The translations under genes and the position numbers were made by a program. The notes under the pieces are model-generated. The model worked only from the letters and a program-made list of their open reading frames with translations, did no database searches and was not told where the DNA came from. This document shows positions 10,954 through 23,366 of a DNA stretch of 64,000 nt, in pieces. The DNA is from Tipula vernalis (taxonomy: Eukaryota > Arthropoda > Insecta > Diptera > Tipulidae): positions 268,126,057 through 268,190,056 of the forward strand of contig OY282559.1 of assembly GCA_958295665.1 (NCBI GenBank), in the 5' to 3' direction. Position 1 is the first letter of the stretch. The number at the start of each line of letters is the position of its first letter.

Positions 10954-11764
10954 CAGGAAGCATAATGTGATACTCCATTTGGAAGTACCTGCTAAAGCTG
11001 AAGCAACAAATTGTGGTCATACCAATTCGGTGGCTAATGCTATTTTGCCAACAGCCCAGATACTCGTAGCTGTAGAACGTCAAAGTGGTGACTGGCAGTA
11101 TTGTAGAGCCTGGCTTGACACCGGATCGCAAACATCTTTTGTCACGGAAGAGTGTTTCCAGCGACTCGGACTTAAAAAGGTAAATGGACGAATATTAATA
11201 CACGGTCTTAATGATATTACCTCAGGAGTGTCTAAAGGTTTATCTACTATACGAATCAAATCCAGATTCAACGAGGATTCCTATGAGACAACTGCCAAGG
11301 TTCTGATAGTTCCAAGAATAACATCTTATCAACCTTCAATTAAGGGACTGAATCGTTCATCAGATTTGAACAACGTAAGGTTAGCAGATCCAAACTTTAA
11401 TATGGAAGGCAAAATTGACGTCCTACTTGGGAGCGACATTTTCTTCGATATAATTTGCAATGGCAAGAGATATCTTCCGGAGACGAAACTAGTGGCTCAC
11501 AACACACACCTAGGATGGGTGATTGCAGGAACGCCAATTCATTGTCAAGTTGGCAATAAAGAAGCTCAATTTAATTTTCATCTGGATGTTGATCTGACTC
11601 TCAGAAAATTTTGGGAAATTGAAGAAATCAAAGACGTCATTCACTACAGCGAGGAAGAGAAATTTTGTCTTGAGCATTTCCAAAATAATGTTGGTAGATC
11701 CGAAGATGGGAAATACATAGTTAGTCTTCGATTGTTCGGTGTCAAAGGGGTCCTGGAAAAATAA
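10954..11764 (+). pseudogene. BEL/Pao protease and Pol N-terminus (truncated)
   Basis: The frame resumes the BEL gag-pol reading after the inserted transposon. A leader is followed by the aspartic protease active site WLDTGSQTSFV at about 11110. VDVLLGSDIFFD-like and HLGWVIAG blocks follow, as in BEL/Pao (DUF1758-type) proteases. The spacer FHLDVDLTLRKFWEIEEI, which precedes RT in this family, is present. The coding sequence ends at 11764 where the RT should begin, so the element is truncated there. Confidence 0.85.
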
Positions 11765-13789
11765 TTGGCTCGGTCGGAAAGGGGTATACTATTTTCATGA
11801 CCGCACCAAGTATTTTGAAAATTATCTTAGAATTTCATATGATTGAGATCAAAATATTTGTAAATAATAGATTTAAGATGTGTTGTTCCTTTTAGAAATT
11901 TAGGAAGGTGTGGTACAATGCAGCTAATTATTATTTTAATTCCACATGAAACAACGGTTCAATACAGTCTAAAACAATGTTTAAAATTATTTGATCTTTG
12001 TATTTATCTGGTTCCGGTAATCTGTGTGAGCTCTCAAATGATTTATAAAGGAATAGGATGAACTGGAAACTCAAATCGTAACTTCCTAGAACAATATAAT
12101 TCCTACAGGTTAACAATGTGCATGCTAAGTCGCATTCAAACATATAATTCATGAATACCATCATCTATTTTACGACCATATAAAATATTTCTGCATTTTA
12201 AAACAACGCCAAACATGAAACTAATTTCCATGGAAAACCAAAATGATTTATACATCAACATGTCTTAGGCACTGGCAGCATAAAGTTAATAGAATAGTAT
12301 TCAAACACACATACAAAAATACAAAAAATAAAAAAGAAAACGAGTTATGATTTGTATGACTAAACGGACTAATCTAAGAATATATTTAAAGTTCTTTAAT
12401 TGACTAATAGAATATTTTAGTCATAATTTCTGTTGTATGCATAGTTTGCTGTACTCTCGTGGTCTTATAGTTATACATAAGCGCAATGGTACGACGAATA
12501 TAATAAAATCCAAAATGCTAAAAGAAAATTCCACTCACGCATTTTTCATAAAAAAAATAAAAAAACTAAAGACAAACAATATTGTCTTTCAAACAAACGT
12601 ACATACGACGAATATTGTGATACGAAACGTTAAAAAGACTTCAACATATTTTGTCTTCTTGGTCATTTAGAATGAAAAAAAAAAAATTTGTATTCAGTAT
12701 TTTTTTCTATTGTTGTTGTTGTACGTAAGACGATGAAAAATTTAAGTTCTTCATCAAATGGCTCGACGAGTCATATCCTGTTTCAAATGCATGTGTGTTT
12801 TGATTTTTTAATGAAAATTATTCATTTTTTTTAATTTAAATTTATTAAAATATAAATGCGATTACGATGGCGTGTCGGAGTACAGATTTGCTCTACTATG
12901 GTTGCATGGTATATTTACGCCAAGAAATTCATCAACTACCAAGAAATGGCCAATCGGTGACAGAAATGAGCTTTAAAGTGAGCTGGGTGCATGCACATAA
13001 TCGATTCAATAACGACAATATCAACAAGGATAGATCAACTTTAAAAACTGCTTAAGCGTCGTAAATAAATTTCCGAAGTGTCTGCCATTTTCCAAATCAC
13101 TGAAGTGAAGGCTGATTATGAACGAATTGCAGAAGCCAATGAGCGTACAGCTTATGGCTCCGATTGTGACATTTAATACTTCAACTTCAAAACCTATTAA
13201 TACTTTTTTAGTGAGCCAAATTGGGCCCGTCTACCATTTCTACATATTAATAGAAAATTCGAATGAAGAGTAGTCGACAAGAGAGTTGCTTACCAACCTG
13301 TAGTCTCTAATTCGGTTCCCGCCACTAGCCAAACATGTAATTAATTAGTAAGGACTTTGAAAAACGATTGTATGTAAAACCATTCATTGGGCTAGACACC
13401 TACAATCTACACCGATACGTTATAACTACGATCGGAAAGTTCTCAGTAAAGATGTGATACGGGTCGTTAATGACCTAAAATACCATGAGCGATCATATTT
13501 CGGACAGTTGCCAAAATATTATCTAAATTGAAAATTTATAAATTGGGATAGCTGAAGCCCAAAACCAATCTGCAATAACATATTTCGGTAATTTTACATC
13601 TGATAATTTTCAACGATGTAGCTACCGGACCTATTTTCCAAAGATAACAGAGGAAAATTTCGATAGTGTTGGATTCTGATTCCAGCTTTAAGCAGCTATT
13701 GTACATCTGTTAAAGTTTTTGAAATATATTAAAATTAGATGTGAACTACTCAGCTGCTAAATTCTGTGAGATATAGTAAAGTTTATCAA
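11765..13789. other. AT-rich stretch without a recognised gene
   Basis: Only short AT-rich open frames occur, for example 62 codons at 12867-13055 (plus strand), which I do not recognise. I see no transposon end, tRNA or splice-supported exon set. Confidence 0.5.
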
Positions 13790-14262
13790 AAGTTTATCAA
13801 GATACCCGAAAACTTAGGCCAGACCATGACAACATTTACTAAAATTATCAGCAGTCTGAAGCATTTTTAGAGGTATTTCATTCCAGACCCTGATAATGAC
13901 AGCACATATTGACTTGAAATTATGTAGTATGGTGTAAGCTTTAGTTCTCAATTATACCCAAGTAAAATAGTCGAGAGGATTTAAATCCGGAAAAGAACTA
14001 CCCCCTCGACAATTTGACGGTGGTACATTTCTTGATTCACTTTGACCGTTTCAAAATGAATTTGAGCGGTATTTCCCCACAGCCATAACAGATTTAGGTT
14101 TTTGACTTCTGTCAACAATTCCAGCTTCTCTGGAAGGTGTTTTTGACCAGATACGCTTATTTTAACGATTTTAGCATTGTTTAATTGTGCATAACTTCTC
14201 ATTGGTAAAAATAATTTTTCTGGATTTTCCGCCCCCCGAAATGCTTCAGTAACACTTTGCAT
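13790..14262 (-). pseudogene. Mariner-type transposase relic
   Basis: The minus strand encodes a decayed catalytic core. A segment ends ...KVNQEMYHRQIVEGVV, matching the KINQEVY-type block of mariner transposases. It is followed in another frame by PDLNPLDYFTW near 13990, the conserved third-aspartate motif, and then by a WNEIPLKMLQ C-terminal segment at about 13890. Stops and frame changes separate these pieces. The N-terminal HTH and the inverted repeats were not found. Confidence 0.7.
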
Positions 14263-15130
14263 CTTTCATGAACAAATAATCTTATCAAATTTTTTTCATT
14301 TGGTCGATTATTTCCAAAATCCCCAAATGTTCAAAACAAGTACAATATATAATTCAATATTATCAGGTTCCACCTTATTCCGAATCAGCGAGCAAATTAG
14401 ATTAAAATTTAAAGCAAACCACACAATTAATAAATTCGCTGAAATATAATAAAGTCCATCATAATTGTATCGGCTTAGTGCTCTCTAACATATGTCATAT
14501 TCTTTCGATTTCCAAAAAAATCGATTGTTTTATTTGCCAAAGAATATGAACAAAATTGATCCATTTGTTCGACTTTTTGTATTGGTGAAAAAAAATAACA
14601 AAATAATATGAAACTTTACAGCATTTTACATATTGTATTAATGTTTTTGTATGTTTGTTAATATTTCATTTGTATTTACATACATGTAAATCTAAAGTTA
14701 ACGTAAAAAGATAGAAAATTTTAATTTAGATTAAATCGCAACGATTCGCATTAAAATATGTATATCCACAAACGATTTATAAAAACAGCGTCTTATTTTT
14801 GTTTATTTAATTTTGACGTTTACATTTTCATGTGTTTGTCAAATTCGGATCAAATCTACCAAAAAATCCAGATTTGTTAAAAATGATTCGGATCAAAAAA
14901 AAATCAATTTTTTTTTTCGAAAGAATATGTAATGTCAATTTGTTGATCCAGGTTACTTTTTTTTGATCCGGAATAATTTTTTTCCCCCAAAGAATTCAAC
15001 ATCAGAAAACAGGAAAATACCAAAATTAGAGAATTAATTGGCGATTGTAAAAGTAGGAAAAGCGTCATTTTCCGAAGATAGAAAAAATGAACCAGATATA
15101 CGAATTCAAGAAATATTGGCTTCGATTTTC
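14263..15130. repeat. Non-coding AT-rich stretch with a possible MITE-like inverted repeat
   Basis: No gene is visible. A TCATATTCTTTCGA block near 14497 has an inverted counterpart TCGAAAGAATATGTAA near 14918, each next to an A/T homopolymer. This could be a degraded miniature element of about 450 bp, but the arms are poorly conserved. Confidence 0.3.
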
Positions 15131-15284
15131 CAACTCGCCGGATTTACTGCGGAGAGAGTTTTATTCGGATTTGACATTTGACGTATTGTTGAATACGTCG
15201 AATGAAAAATGAACGAAAGTCGGTAATGCAGTGCGAAAAATTGGTATTATGGAATCCGCACGTGAATCGCAATCCATACAAAAA

Positions 15285-15890
15285 TGTCATTACAAATTCC
15301 ATACAAAAATGTCAAAACAATTCGCGACGAATTAAATTCGCTGGGACCACCGATCAAAGAAATTGTTGAATGGAAAAAGGTTAGAAGATTTGCATTAGTT
15401 AAAAATGATGTTTTAATTTATAATTTCAGGTTTGGAGTGATTTTAAATCTTCCTTAAGGAAGAAATTATGCCTTCGGGATTGTGTCGAAGGGGAATAAAT
15501 GCTAATAAATTCGGGGTTCCTCGCAAGCGGACTTGTAATCCTGACGACGCCAGTAAAAATCCCACTCAAGAAAATATACGAACAGCTACCGAAATTCAAG
15601 ATTCACCATTACGTGAAGAAGAGGCCGATATCCAAATGGTTGACAGCGTTGGAATGGAAACCCATACAGAAGCAGAATCAAATCAAATAAGGGAACCCAA
15701 GCAATTAAGGCTTTTAGAAAAGCAAGTTAATATTCAGGAACAATTATACAACAACATTAAAGAATTTACTAAAAATCAAAATGAAAGGTCTGAGGATGGA
15801 AATTTAAACCAAAAAAAATGTATAGGGCACTTGATAAAATAAATGATCGCCAAAAACAACTAAAAGAAATTATCGAAGCTTTATTAGAAG
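15285..15890 (+). pseudogene. Harbinger accessory Myb/SANT-like DNA-binding protein
   Basis: Exon 1 ends in ...GPPIKEIVEWKK, followed by a GTTAGA donor at 15380 and a TTTCAG acceptor at 15429. Exon 2 opens VWSDFKSSLRKKL. The WKKVWSDFK block is characteristic of the Myb/SANT-like regulatory protein encoded beside Harbinger transposases, which binds element ends and helps the transposase enter the nucleus. The downstream part, rich in Glu and Gln with a likely coiled-coil tail, continues in shifted frames (changes near 15460 and in the A run near 15815). Its 3' end overlaps the opposite-strand transposase. Confidence 0.65.
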
Positions 15891-17064
15891 AAAATAAGAG
15901 GGGATCGGATTTCATCTTCGGGTTCTGTTGTTTCATCGCCGTCTTGAAATAGTTCTCCAGTTGGCTCATCATAATTTGGGACATTAAAATGAATTCTAAT
16001 GTTATGCAGAGCAACTGCCACATTAATAATTTTAACAGCTTTATCAGGTGAGTAGTGTAAATGTCTGGCTACTCCGAGGAGGCATCTACACCAATTTTTT
16101 CATAACCCGATTGTACGCTCGACAATATTTCGGCCAGCAATGTGGCTTTTGTTAAACCGGCTTTTGGAAGTATTAACCCAGGGTTTTTTGAACGGAGTAA
16201 TAACCCAAGGTAAGAGGGGATACCCAGCATCAGCTTTTAAAAACAAATATAACGATTAACACGATAAACAATTTTTAAGTTGAAAATGCATTCTTACCGA
16301 GTAATTTCTGGTTTCTATTCTCATTATTATAAATCGTTTTAAAGTACATATTCGGAAGCATCGCTATTCCGCCAAACAAAAGAATCGTGGTTACCTCCAG
16401 AATAAGTAGCATCCACATACCGAATTCTATGCTTATGGTCACATATCTAAAAGGAAAATGAAATTCAATAAAAAATAATTAAAATAAAATATGGTACCAA
16501 GTTCTTACAATCATGGTATTCAAACTAAAAAATCCTTTGCGGTTGTAAAAAAGGTGAGTATTGTCACCTGCTGGCTTAGCAATTTTAATGTGCGTGCCAT
16601 CAACACACATAACAACCCCAGGAATTCTGCATTTTGTGAAAGAGTATAACCTTGCTTCGGTTTTTTCGTCTTCACTCATTTTTAATGATATCCATTTTCC
16701 ACATAATGTTTGTTCCAAAATATCAATCATGTTGTGGTATCCGCCTTCTGCCAAAAATCGTAGACACGCTGCCAATTTAAATTCTGGCGATAGTGAGAAC
16801 GATTTAACCACAGGTGATAATTTAGATTTCATTTCATTTAAAACATAATTAAAAGCTGCTTTGCTTAATCTGAAGTTTTTTATGAATCTGTAAAAGAATG
16901 AACATTAGCTTCAACATAAAGAAAACCATATTTCCGAAAATGTTTACTGACTGGACATCTGACAACTGGAAAATGTCTTGACAAATATTTCGCAGCGCTC
17001 TCCGTGTTTCCTTCCTGTTACTCGTTCCTTCGTTTAAATTTAAATGCAATCCAATCGTATCCAT
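15884..17064 (-). pseudogene. PIF/Harbinger (HARBI1-like) transposase, five exons, broken
   Basis: The ATG at 17064 begins MDTIGLHLNLNEG. I infer introns at 16888-16951 (GTCAGT donor), 16447-16508 (GTAAGA) and 16234-16297 (GTAAGA), each about 62-64 bp with AG acceptors that restore reading phase. Catalytic motifs are VMCVDGTHI (first Asp), YVDATYSGGNHDSFVW (second Asp) and NIVERTIGL (Glu). The DDE_Tnp_4 fold context ADAGYPLLPWVITPF is present. Lesions are a 1-base insertion near 16335 and a stop in place of Trp right after ERTIGL near 16115. The C-terminus (VALHNIRIHFNVP) is intact. The enzyme would excise the element at 3-bp target sites. Confidence 0.82.
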
Positions 17065-17320
17065 GATTGCGTATCAAAACCACTATTTTTTTGCTCTTAA
17101 ACAATTATTTTTTCTTAAATTGGCTAAAATACTTTATAACTGAATATGTAACCTAAATTCAATAAAAATTTGACAGCTGGTGAAATTGCAGTTTCATTGT
17201 GGATCGATAACGCAGATTTCCGTCGGATTCAATAATTTTAATAATTTCAAATGCGGATCGAATGCGGATTGAAGGAACTCCCTCCGCAGTCAATCCGGCG
17301 AGTTGTATAATCGACACCAT

Positions 17321-17450
17321 TGTTACATTTTTGCCTTGTCAATCAAGATTCGAATCACTGGACTGTGAATAAAACAAAACAATTCAAGTTATCACGAACA
17401 AATTTAGTTATTGAACGCCAAAAATTAATACAACACCCTTTTATGGCCCT
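17321..17450 (-). repeat. Partial LTR of the same gypsy family as 3127-3533
   Basis: Starting TGTTACATTTTTGCC at 17321, this stretch matches the left end of the LTR at 3127, including the shared GCCTTGTCAATCAAG and TTCGAATCACTGGA blocks and a later AATTTAGTTATT. Similarity fades near 17450, where the foldback repeats begin. It is a truncated solo LTR or a broken insertion. Confidence 0.75.
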
Positions 17451-18906
17451 TTTATAAATGGACATTACTATAAAAATATGGGGTCCCGGTCGATATGGCA
17501 TATTTCATTACGGAATATGACAAAACGGCATGTTTCAAAATAACATATTTCAAAACGGCATATTGTACACTGGGGCATAAGCTACTCTGTGGCATATTCC
17601 AAAACGGCACATGGTACGCTACGGCATATGGTACACTACGACATATTTCAAAATCGCACATGGTACACTACGGCATATAGTACATAATGACATTTTCCAA
17701 AATGGCATATTTCAAAACGGCATATTGTACACTGCGACATGGTACATTGGGCATATTTCAGAAGGGCCTATTTCAAAACGGCATATGATACACTACGGTA
17801 TATGATACGAGTACACTATGCCATACTTCAAAACGGCATATTTTAAAACTTGGCCATTTGTTAACCGATTAAGATGAAATTCAACAAGTATGTTGGAAAA
17901 GGGATTCCAAAATAAGTTTGTTAAAAAATTGTAAACTTCCAAAAAATAAATGTGATTTTTTGAAATTTTAATATCTTTTGATTATTTTTATTTCATTTCT
18001 ATTGTTTCTCTACGTTTACTAAATTATTATGGCTCTAAATGTCTCTATTTAATAATTGAGTAATTTTACACCTTTCACTCAAAATTGAATAAAGTTCAGA
18101 ATTAAACTTCATTTTTGTTTATAAATTTACAAGATTTCCGAAAATTTTCGTTTGTATTTGCCTAATTAATTCATTACAACGAAGATAGAAAAGCCCAACA
18201 TTAGAAATTCACGATTGTTTTTATTTATAACATAATACTCAAGTAATTAATAAATTTTAGTTTCAGTGGGTGTTTCTGTTGTACCTCGACAGTTTTTTTT
18301 TTTTAAATAACAACAAAAGTGATTACTAACTGAAAATGTAAGTGCAATAAAATATCTGCTATACTGTAGTTCGGAAATAAAAAATAACAAAAATTAAAAG
18401 TAAAATCTGAATTTCCGCCCACATATCTTCGTAAAAATATAGCCCTTAAAGAAGGCCATAAAAACAATCATTACAAAAATAAAATAAAACATTTTTAAGT
18501 GATTACCCAAGAAAATTCTGATAATTGAAGAAAAATTCCAATAGGTCAAGGAAAATTTAAGTAAATTAAAGAAAATACTGTTAGGTGAAGGTTTAAAGGA
18601 AAATTCGTTAAGTGAAGGAAAATTTTATTAAACGGATGAATTTCGGCATAGGTAGAAAATTGGTTTTTTCTTTAAAAATAATTTCAATGAATAAAATTAA
18701 ACCTGAAGGGGTAAAACCCTACTTTTAAAATTAGATTTCAATCAAAATAAAAATTATAGATAGTGCTTCTCTTGGGAGAATAAATTTAATTATTATTATA
18801 TAATTATTAAGTGATGAAAAATTATATTCCGCGAAATAAAATTCCAATAAGTAAAGGGCAATTCTAGTAAGTACAGTGTAAATTTATTAGTTGATGATTA
18901 AAACCA

Positions 18907-19305
18907 TTTTAGAATCCCATTTCCATCGCACTTGTTGAATTTCATCATAATCGGTTAAGAAATAGCCAATTTCCATCTTTATTGGCCATATTCCAGAACT
19001 TCATGCAAAAATAATTTTAGAATCCCATTTCCACCTCATTGTAGAATTTCATCATAATCGGTTATGAAATAGCCAAGTTCCATCAAAGATGGCCATATCC
19101 CAGCACTTCATCAAAAATCTGTTTTAGAATCCCATTTCCATCGGATATGTTGAATTTCATCATATTCGGTTAATAAATAGTCAAGTTCCACCCTAATTGG
19201 CCGTATTTCAGAACTTTGTGTATAATCCATTTTAGTATTCCATTTTTATTGTCCTTGTCAAATTCCATTATAATCGGCTAAGAAATAGCCAAGTTTAAGA
19301 ATATG
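18907..19305 (+). repeat. 108-bp tandem repeat, about 3.7 copies
   Basis: Units begin TTTTAGAATCCCATTTCCA at 18907, about 19015, 19122 and 19230, a period of 107-108 bp. Each contains GAATTTCATCATAATCGG and AAATAGCCAAGTTCCA blocks with scattered changes. An inverted partial copy lies at about 17845-17915 (CCGATTAAGATGAAATTC), which links this array to the foldback-like structure. Confidence 0.85.
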
Positions 19306-19414
19306 CCATATTGTACCATATTGCATATTGAAATATCCCGTCGTGTACCCTTTGTCATAGTACCTTATGCCGTACTGAAATATGCCATTTTAAAATATTC
19401 CGCAACGTACTATA

Positions 19415-20969
19415 CAGCGGTGTGCAGTGAAATAGCACACTATGTATTTTTTTTTCATTAACATACCACTTTTTCAAATTTATCTTCAAAAATCTCCAAT
19501 TTTATGCAGGTGTTGACAATAGCAATATTGTCTAATAAAAGAAATGCATATTGGGAAAAATTTAATATATTTGTACATTTAGGGAAATCACCCAAACCAA
19601 ACGTATTACCATATTTTCGTGTTCAATGAAATAGAACATCAATACTTGTTTGATTTTTGTGAGAAACACATCAAATAATTAATTAAAAAAATAAATAAAT
19701 TTGGTGACCATTGTTCAAAATTTACATTTAGGTTTATAAAATTTAGAAAAAAATATTATTATTTGAGTCGAATGGATCGTGCAAATCATTGTAACGACAA
19801 AGAAAGGCCAATTTCCAGAAGATTAAAATTCGAGGGAAAATCAATTTCCGAAATCGCTAGAATACTTGCTGGAAATTGATCACGGAAATTGGTATTAAAT
19901 GCACTAAAACGGGAGAACCCAGTCGAAAATCGTCATGGTAGACGCAAGACAACCAAAAAAGAGGATGCTTTAATTATCCGAACCGCAAAAAAGATCCTTT
20001 TATTAGTTCTAACGAGATAAAAAAGAAACTAAACCTTAATTGCTCCGGTTCCACCATTCGTCGACGGCTGTTGGCACATAATTTAAGGGGCTGCGCTATC
20101 CAGCGTGTCCCACTTCCATCAAAAAAAAATATCAGAGCCCGGATTAATTTAGCTAAAAATAACTTTGCTAAGGCCATCGCTGAAAAATGGAGGAAAATAA
20201 TATAGACCGATGAAACAAAAGTGAATTTTTTTGGTTCTGACGGCCGGCATTATGTACGACAATACACGAAAAAAACAATTAAACATGGCGGCGGTTCTAT
20301 TATGGTATGGGCGCGCTTTCTCGTGGTACGGTACAGGTCCAATTTATTGGATAAAAGATCGTATGACAGCGGATGTTTACGTCCAAATATTGGATGACAT
20401 ATTGCTCGAATATGCTGAGGATGCCACACGGCTGGAGTTTTCAGCAAGATAATGACCCGAAGCATACCTCGAGGAAGGCGAAAGCTTGGTTTAGAGAAAA
20501 TGAAGTGGATGTTTTGCAATGGCCAGCACAGTCACCCGATCTGAATCCGATCGAGAACTTGTGGAATCAACTAAAACTAGCCGTTAGCCACAGAAAATAC
20601 AGCAATAAGTAGGAATTATTTAATGTTATTAAAGAAGAATTTAAGAAAATACCGGTTATTAAATGCCAGAAGCTTGTGAATTCCATACCTAAATTATTTA
20701 CAAACAAGACTGAATTGAGGCTGAAACTGAAGATTAATACTTACTGTGCTATTTCTGTGAACCAACTTTTTTTACCATAAAATGTTTGATAATTTTTTTT
20801 TTATGTTCTTATTATGAATTGAAATTTAATTGTTTTATTTATTTGTAGGTTCTTACATATATATACAATCTATAAATAAAAAAATATCATAGAAAATAGA
20901 TAACTATTTGTTTATTTTTAACAATGTCCAAAATAATTCGCAACTGTGCTATTTCACTGCACACCACTG
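19415..20969 (+). mobile_element. Tc1-like transposon (1555 bp) with TA target duplication
   Basis: The ends CAGCGGTGTGCAGTGAAATA (19415) and the inverse TATTTCACTGCACACCACTG (ends 20969) form inverted repeats that differ at one base in 20. TA flanks both sides (19413-19414, 20970-20971). The length is typical for Tc1. It sits inside the right minisatellite array of the foldback-like element and is therefore younger than it. Confidence 0.92.
19772..20612 (+). pseudogene. Tc1 transposase (multiple stops and frameshifts)
   Basis: Translation from the ATG at 19772 gives MDRANHCNDKERPISRRLKF, then a paired-type HTH region (GKSISEIARILAG) with an in-frame TGA. A second HTH (STIRRRLLAHNLRG) follows. 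The catalytic core shows TDETKVNFFGSDGRHYV (first Asp; a TAG stop directly precedes it), HGGGSIMVW, and the DVLQWPAQSPDLNPIENLWN block with second Asp and Glu in a shifted frame. At least one 1-base loss near 19990 and several stops inactivate it. The family moves by cut and paste into TA. Confidence 0.88.
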
Positions 20970-21250
20970 TATGTCACAGCATACCATATGCCGTTTTGAA
21001 ACATGCAATTTTAAAATATGCCATAGTGTAACTTATGCCGAAATGAACCATATGCCATATTGAAATATGTCGTTTTGAAATATGTCATAGTGTATCATAT
21101 GACGTTTTAAAATATGCCATAGTGTACCATGTACCGTAGTTTTCCATAGGTCGTTTTGAAATATTCCGTTTTGAAATATGCCATAGCGTACCTTATGTCA
21201 TATTTCCATATTCCATTTTGAAATATTCCGTTTTCAAATATGCCATGTTT

Positions 21251-22144
21251 AACGGATTCAAAACATATGCGAATGGAAATTTTGCTAATTTGTACTAAAT
21301 AAAAATACATTTATTAGCTGCTCAAATACCTACATGCAGAGGAAACTGATCAAGAAATAGTTTAAGTCCACATCGATTAACTAAGGTCGAAATATAAATT
21401 TAGATGTCTAATTAAAACTAAATGTTTAATTAAAATTATTCAATTATTCAATAATTAAAACAAATGTAGGATGGCGTTTGAAAATATTTAAAAACAAACT
21501 GGAGGCAGCAGGCAAAACATAAATATGTCAAATTTAAAAAGTATTTAGCAGAGTCCCACGAAAAAGAACACGGTAGTTTTAGTTTACTTTGGAGGATAGA
21601 AGGAGTCAATCGCTTAAAAATATTAAAATATGAATTAATGGTTTATTACTGAAAATAGACAATTAACGATTATTGAAATTGAACGAAATTGAACGATTCA
21701 AAACTTCCTCAAAAGCCATGCCAAATTATTTAAATTTTATTGTCAAAAGGATTGAGTGAACAAAATATATGTACATATTAAGTAACAGGAGTAGAGAAAT
21801 TTAGTTTACCTTTATTAATATCTTTCTAATGGTTAATTCTAAATTTTACAAGATCAAATATTGATCAAATATTATCGTCTTGATTGAAATGTCGAATGAG
21901 TAACAATTCTTGTTTGCGAAGTGCCTCTATTGTGCGAGATAAATATTCCTGAACTGTACATTTAATTGTGTGTGCCGTCCAACGTGTTTTGATGTCTGAA
22001 TCTGATGGAAATATTTTTGTAAATTTAATTTATACTAATCATGGTGCCTAAATGGTGTGATTCTCAATTTCAATTTAATTTAATATTTCATGTTTAAACT
22101 TTCATTTTATATTCGTGCGAAAAAACTATTTGATTCTTTTTATT
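21251..22144. other. AT-rich stretch with no recognised gene
   Basis: I see no open frame of note, no inverted termini and no clear tandem repeat. It separates the foldback-like element from the CR1-like LINE. Confidence 0.5.
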
Positions 22145-22351
22145 ACACACAGTGTGTGTAGTGTACGGTACATAAAAGCCTTAAGTAAACTATTAAAATC
22201 GATCAGTGACATTATTTTTGTTCTCAATCTCGTGTAAGGTGCTCTGTGAAGGACATATAAAATCTAAAGAATAGTGTTTTTCTTTTATTGTAATTAAAAT
22301 AGTGTGTTCTGCCACCGTTAACAATTAACATTGTGAAGACTATAATTTATA

Positions 22352-22820
22352 ATGTCAAACAAAAATACAGCAAATTCGAATTATGCGTCCAATACTGCCA
22401 ATACAAGGTCCAAAATCATCGCAATCATCGGGCATCAAGTCGGGCATCGATACTAATAAAGTGGTATCTCTTGATGATTTAAAAGGGGATATGGATATCA
22501 TGTTGGCTACACTTAATCATCAAATTGGCGCCGTTAAAACTGACCTTTCCAAACAAATCGCGATGTCTTCATCAGATTTCAACAAGAAGTTAACTGTTGT
22601 TGTTGAAAGTAAATTTAGCAAGTTGGATATTAAATTATCAGCTGAATTAGGAGAGAATATGAACTTTTCCGACTATATGAACTTATCTCCACTTGACCTG
22701 TCAACGAATTTTGATTACGTGCAGTATAAGAATCACGTTAGTGACCATAAGACCGGAGGTCGAAATATTTCGATTAAAACCCACGAACAATGGCACTGCC
22801 GCTATTTTAATCAGGTTTGA
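22352..22820 (+). pseudogene. CR1-like LINE ORF1 protein (N-terminal part, one frameshift)
   Basis: The likely start is the ATG at 22352 (MSNKNTANSNYAS). The frame changes near 22410 into IKSGIDTNKVVSLDDLKG. A predicted coiled coil follows (KTDLSKQIAMSSSDFNKKL, then SKFSKLDIKLSAEL), as in ORF1 proteins that trimerise and bind LINE RNA. The C-terminal region continues in broken frames to about 23090, including KKIINTKIMNGRVAVKI. Confidence 0.5.
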
Positions 22821-23365
22821 ATCCACTTTAAAAAAAATGTGTGCTTTCAGAGATATCTTAAAGTTTGCTAAGCCTTAAAATTGTGTAACGTTTTTGGTTT
22901 CCAGGGTAATATTCGTATTTTCAATCAACACAATTTACCTGTATAGGTTATTATAAGGTACATAAACTGGCAATGGTATTGAAGGAGAAGAAAATTATTA
23001 ACACTAAAATTATGAATGGTAGAGTAGCAGTTAAAATCAGGGATCAGCTAGATTATAAACAGCGTTTTCCTCATAATGCATAATGGATATTCTAATAATT
23101 TTACGTTTTCTTGGTCGGGAAAACATAATTGGACATACATATCAAATTCTACGAACGAATATTTTATTATTGTTATTATTATTAATACAAATTATTGTTA
23201 TTATTATTATTGTTTTATTTTATTTTTTCTTTATTTTTTTTTTGTTTTGTTCCTTTGATAGAATGGCGATTGATATGAGAAATATAGTTTTGAAATCGTG
23301 CTTCAACTCTTGTTTAAGTGGTGGATTTAATTTTGTACATTTGAACATCGCTCTATTGTTAAAGG

Positions 23366-23366
23366 T

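Larger units (their letters stand above)
15131..17305. mobile_element. PIF/Harbinger transposon with two convergent genes
   Basis: The terminal inverted repeats are CAACTCGCCGGATTTACTGC at 15131 and its inverse near 17286-17305 (one mismatch in the first 20). Between them lie a Myb/SANT-like accessory gene on plus and a transposase on minus, meeting tail to tail near 15885. This two-gene layout is standard for PIF/Harbinger. I see no clear 3-bp TWA duplication at these termini, so the exact ends may be eroded. Confidence 0.85.
17490..21250. mobile_element. Foldback-like element built of inverted minisatellites
   Basis: The left side (about 17490-17855) is an array of degenerate units of the type GGCATATTTCAAAACGGC plus CATGGTACACTACGGC. 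The right side (about 19310-19412 and 20975-21245) carries the inverse complement (GCCGTTTTGAAATATGCC, CATAGTGTACCAT). Inside each array, the left has one inverted copy and the right four direct copies of a 108-bp repeat, again in opposite orientation. Long inverted termini made of short tandem repeats are the defining structure of foldback (FB) elements. No transposase belongs to it; a Tc1 element interrupts the right array. Confidence 0.65.

Noticed and set aside
12867..13055. Small protein gene of 62 residues
   Set aside because: No motif, no splice or codon support, and similar AT-rich frames are common by chance here.
17490..19305. Possible CRISPR-like or satellite repeat array
   Set aside because: Units are degenerate, lack unique spacers of constant length and occur inverted on both flanks, fitting a foldback-type element.
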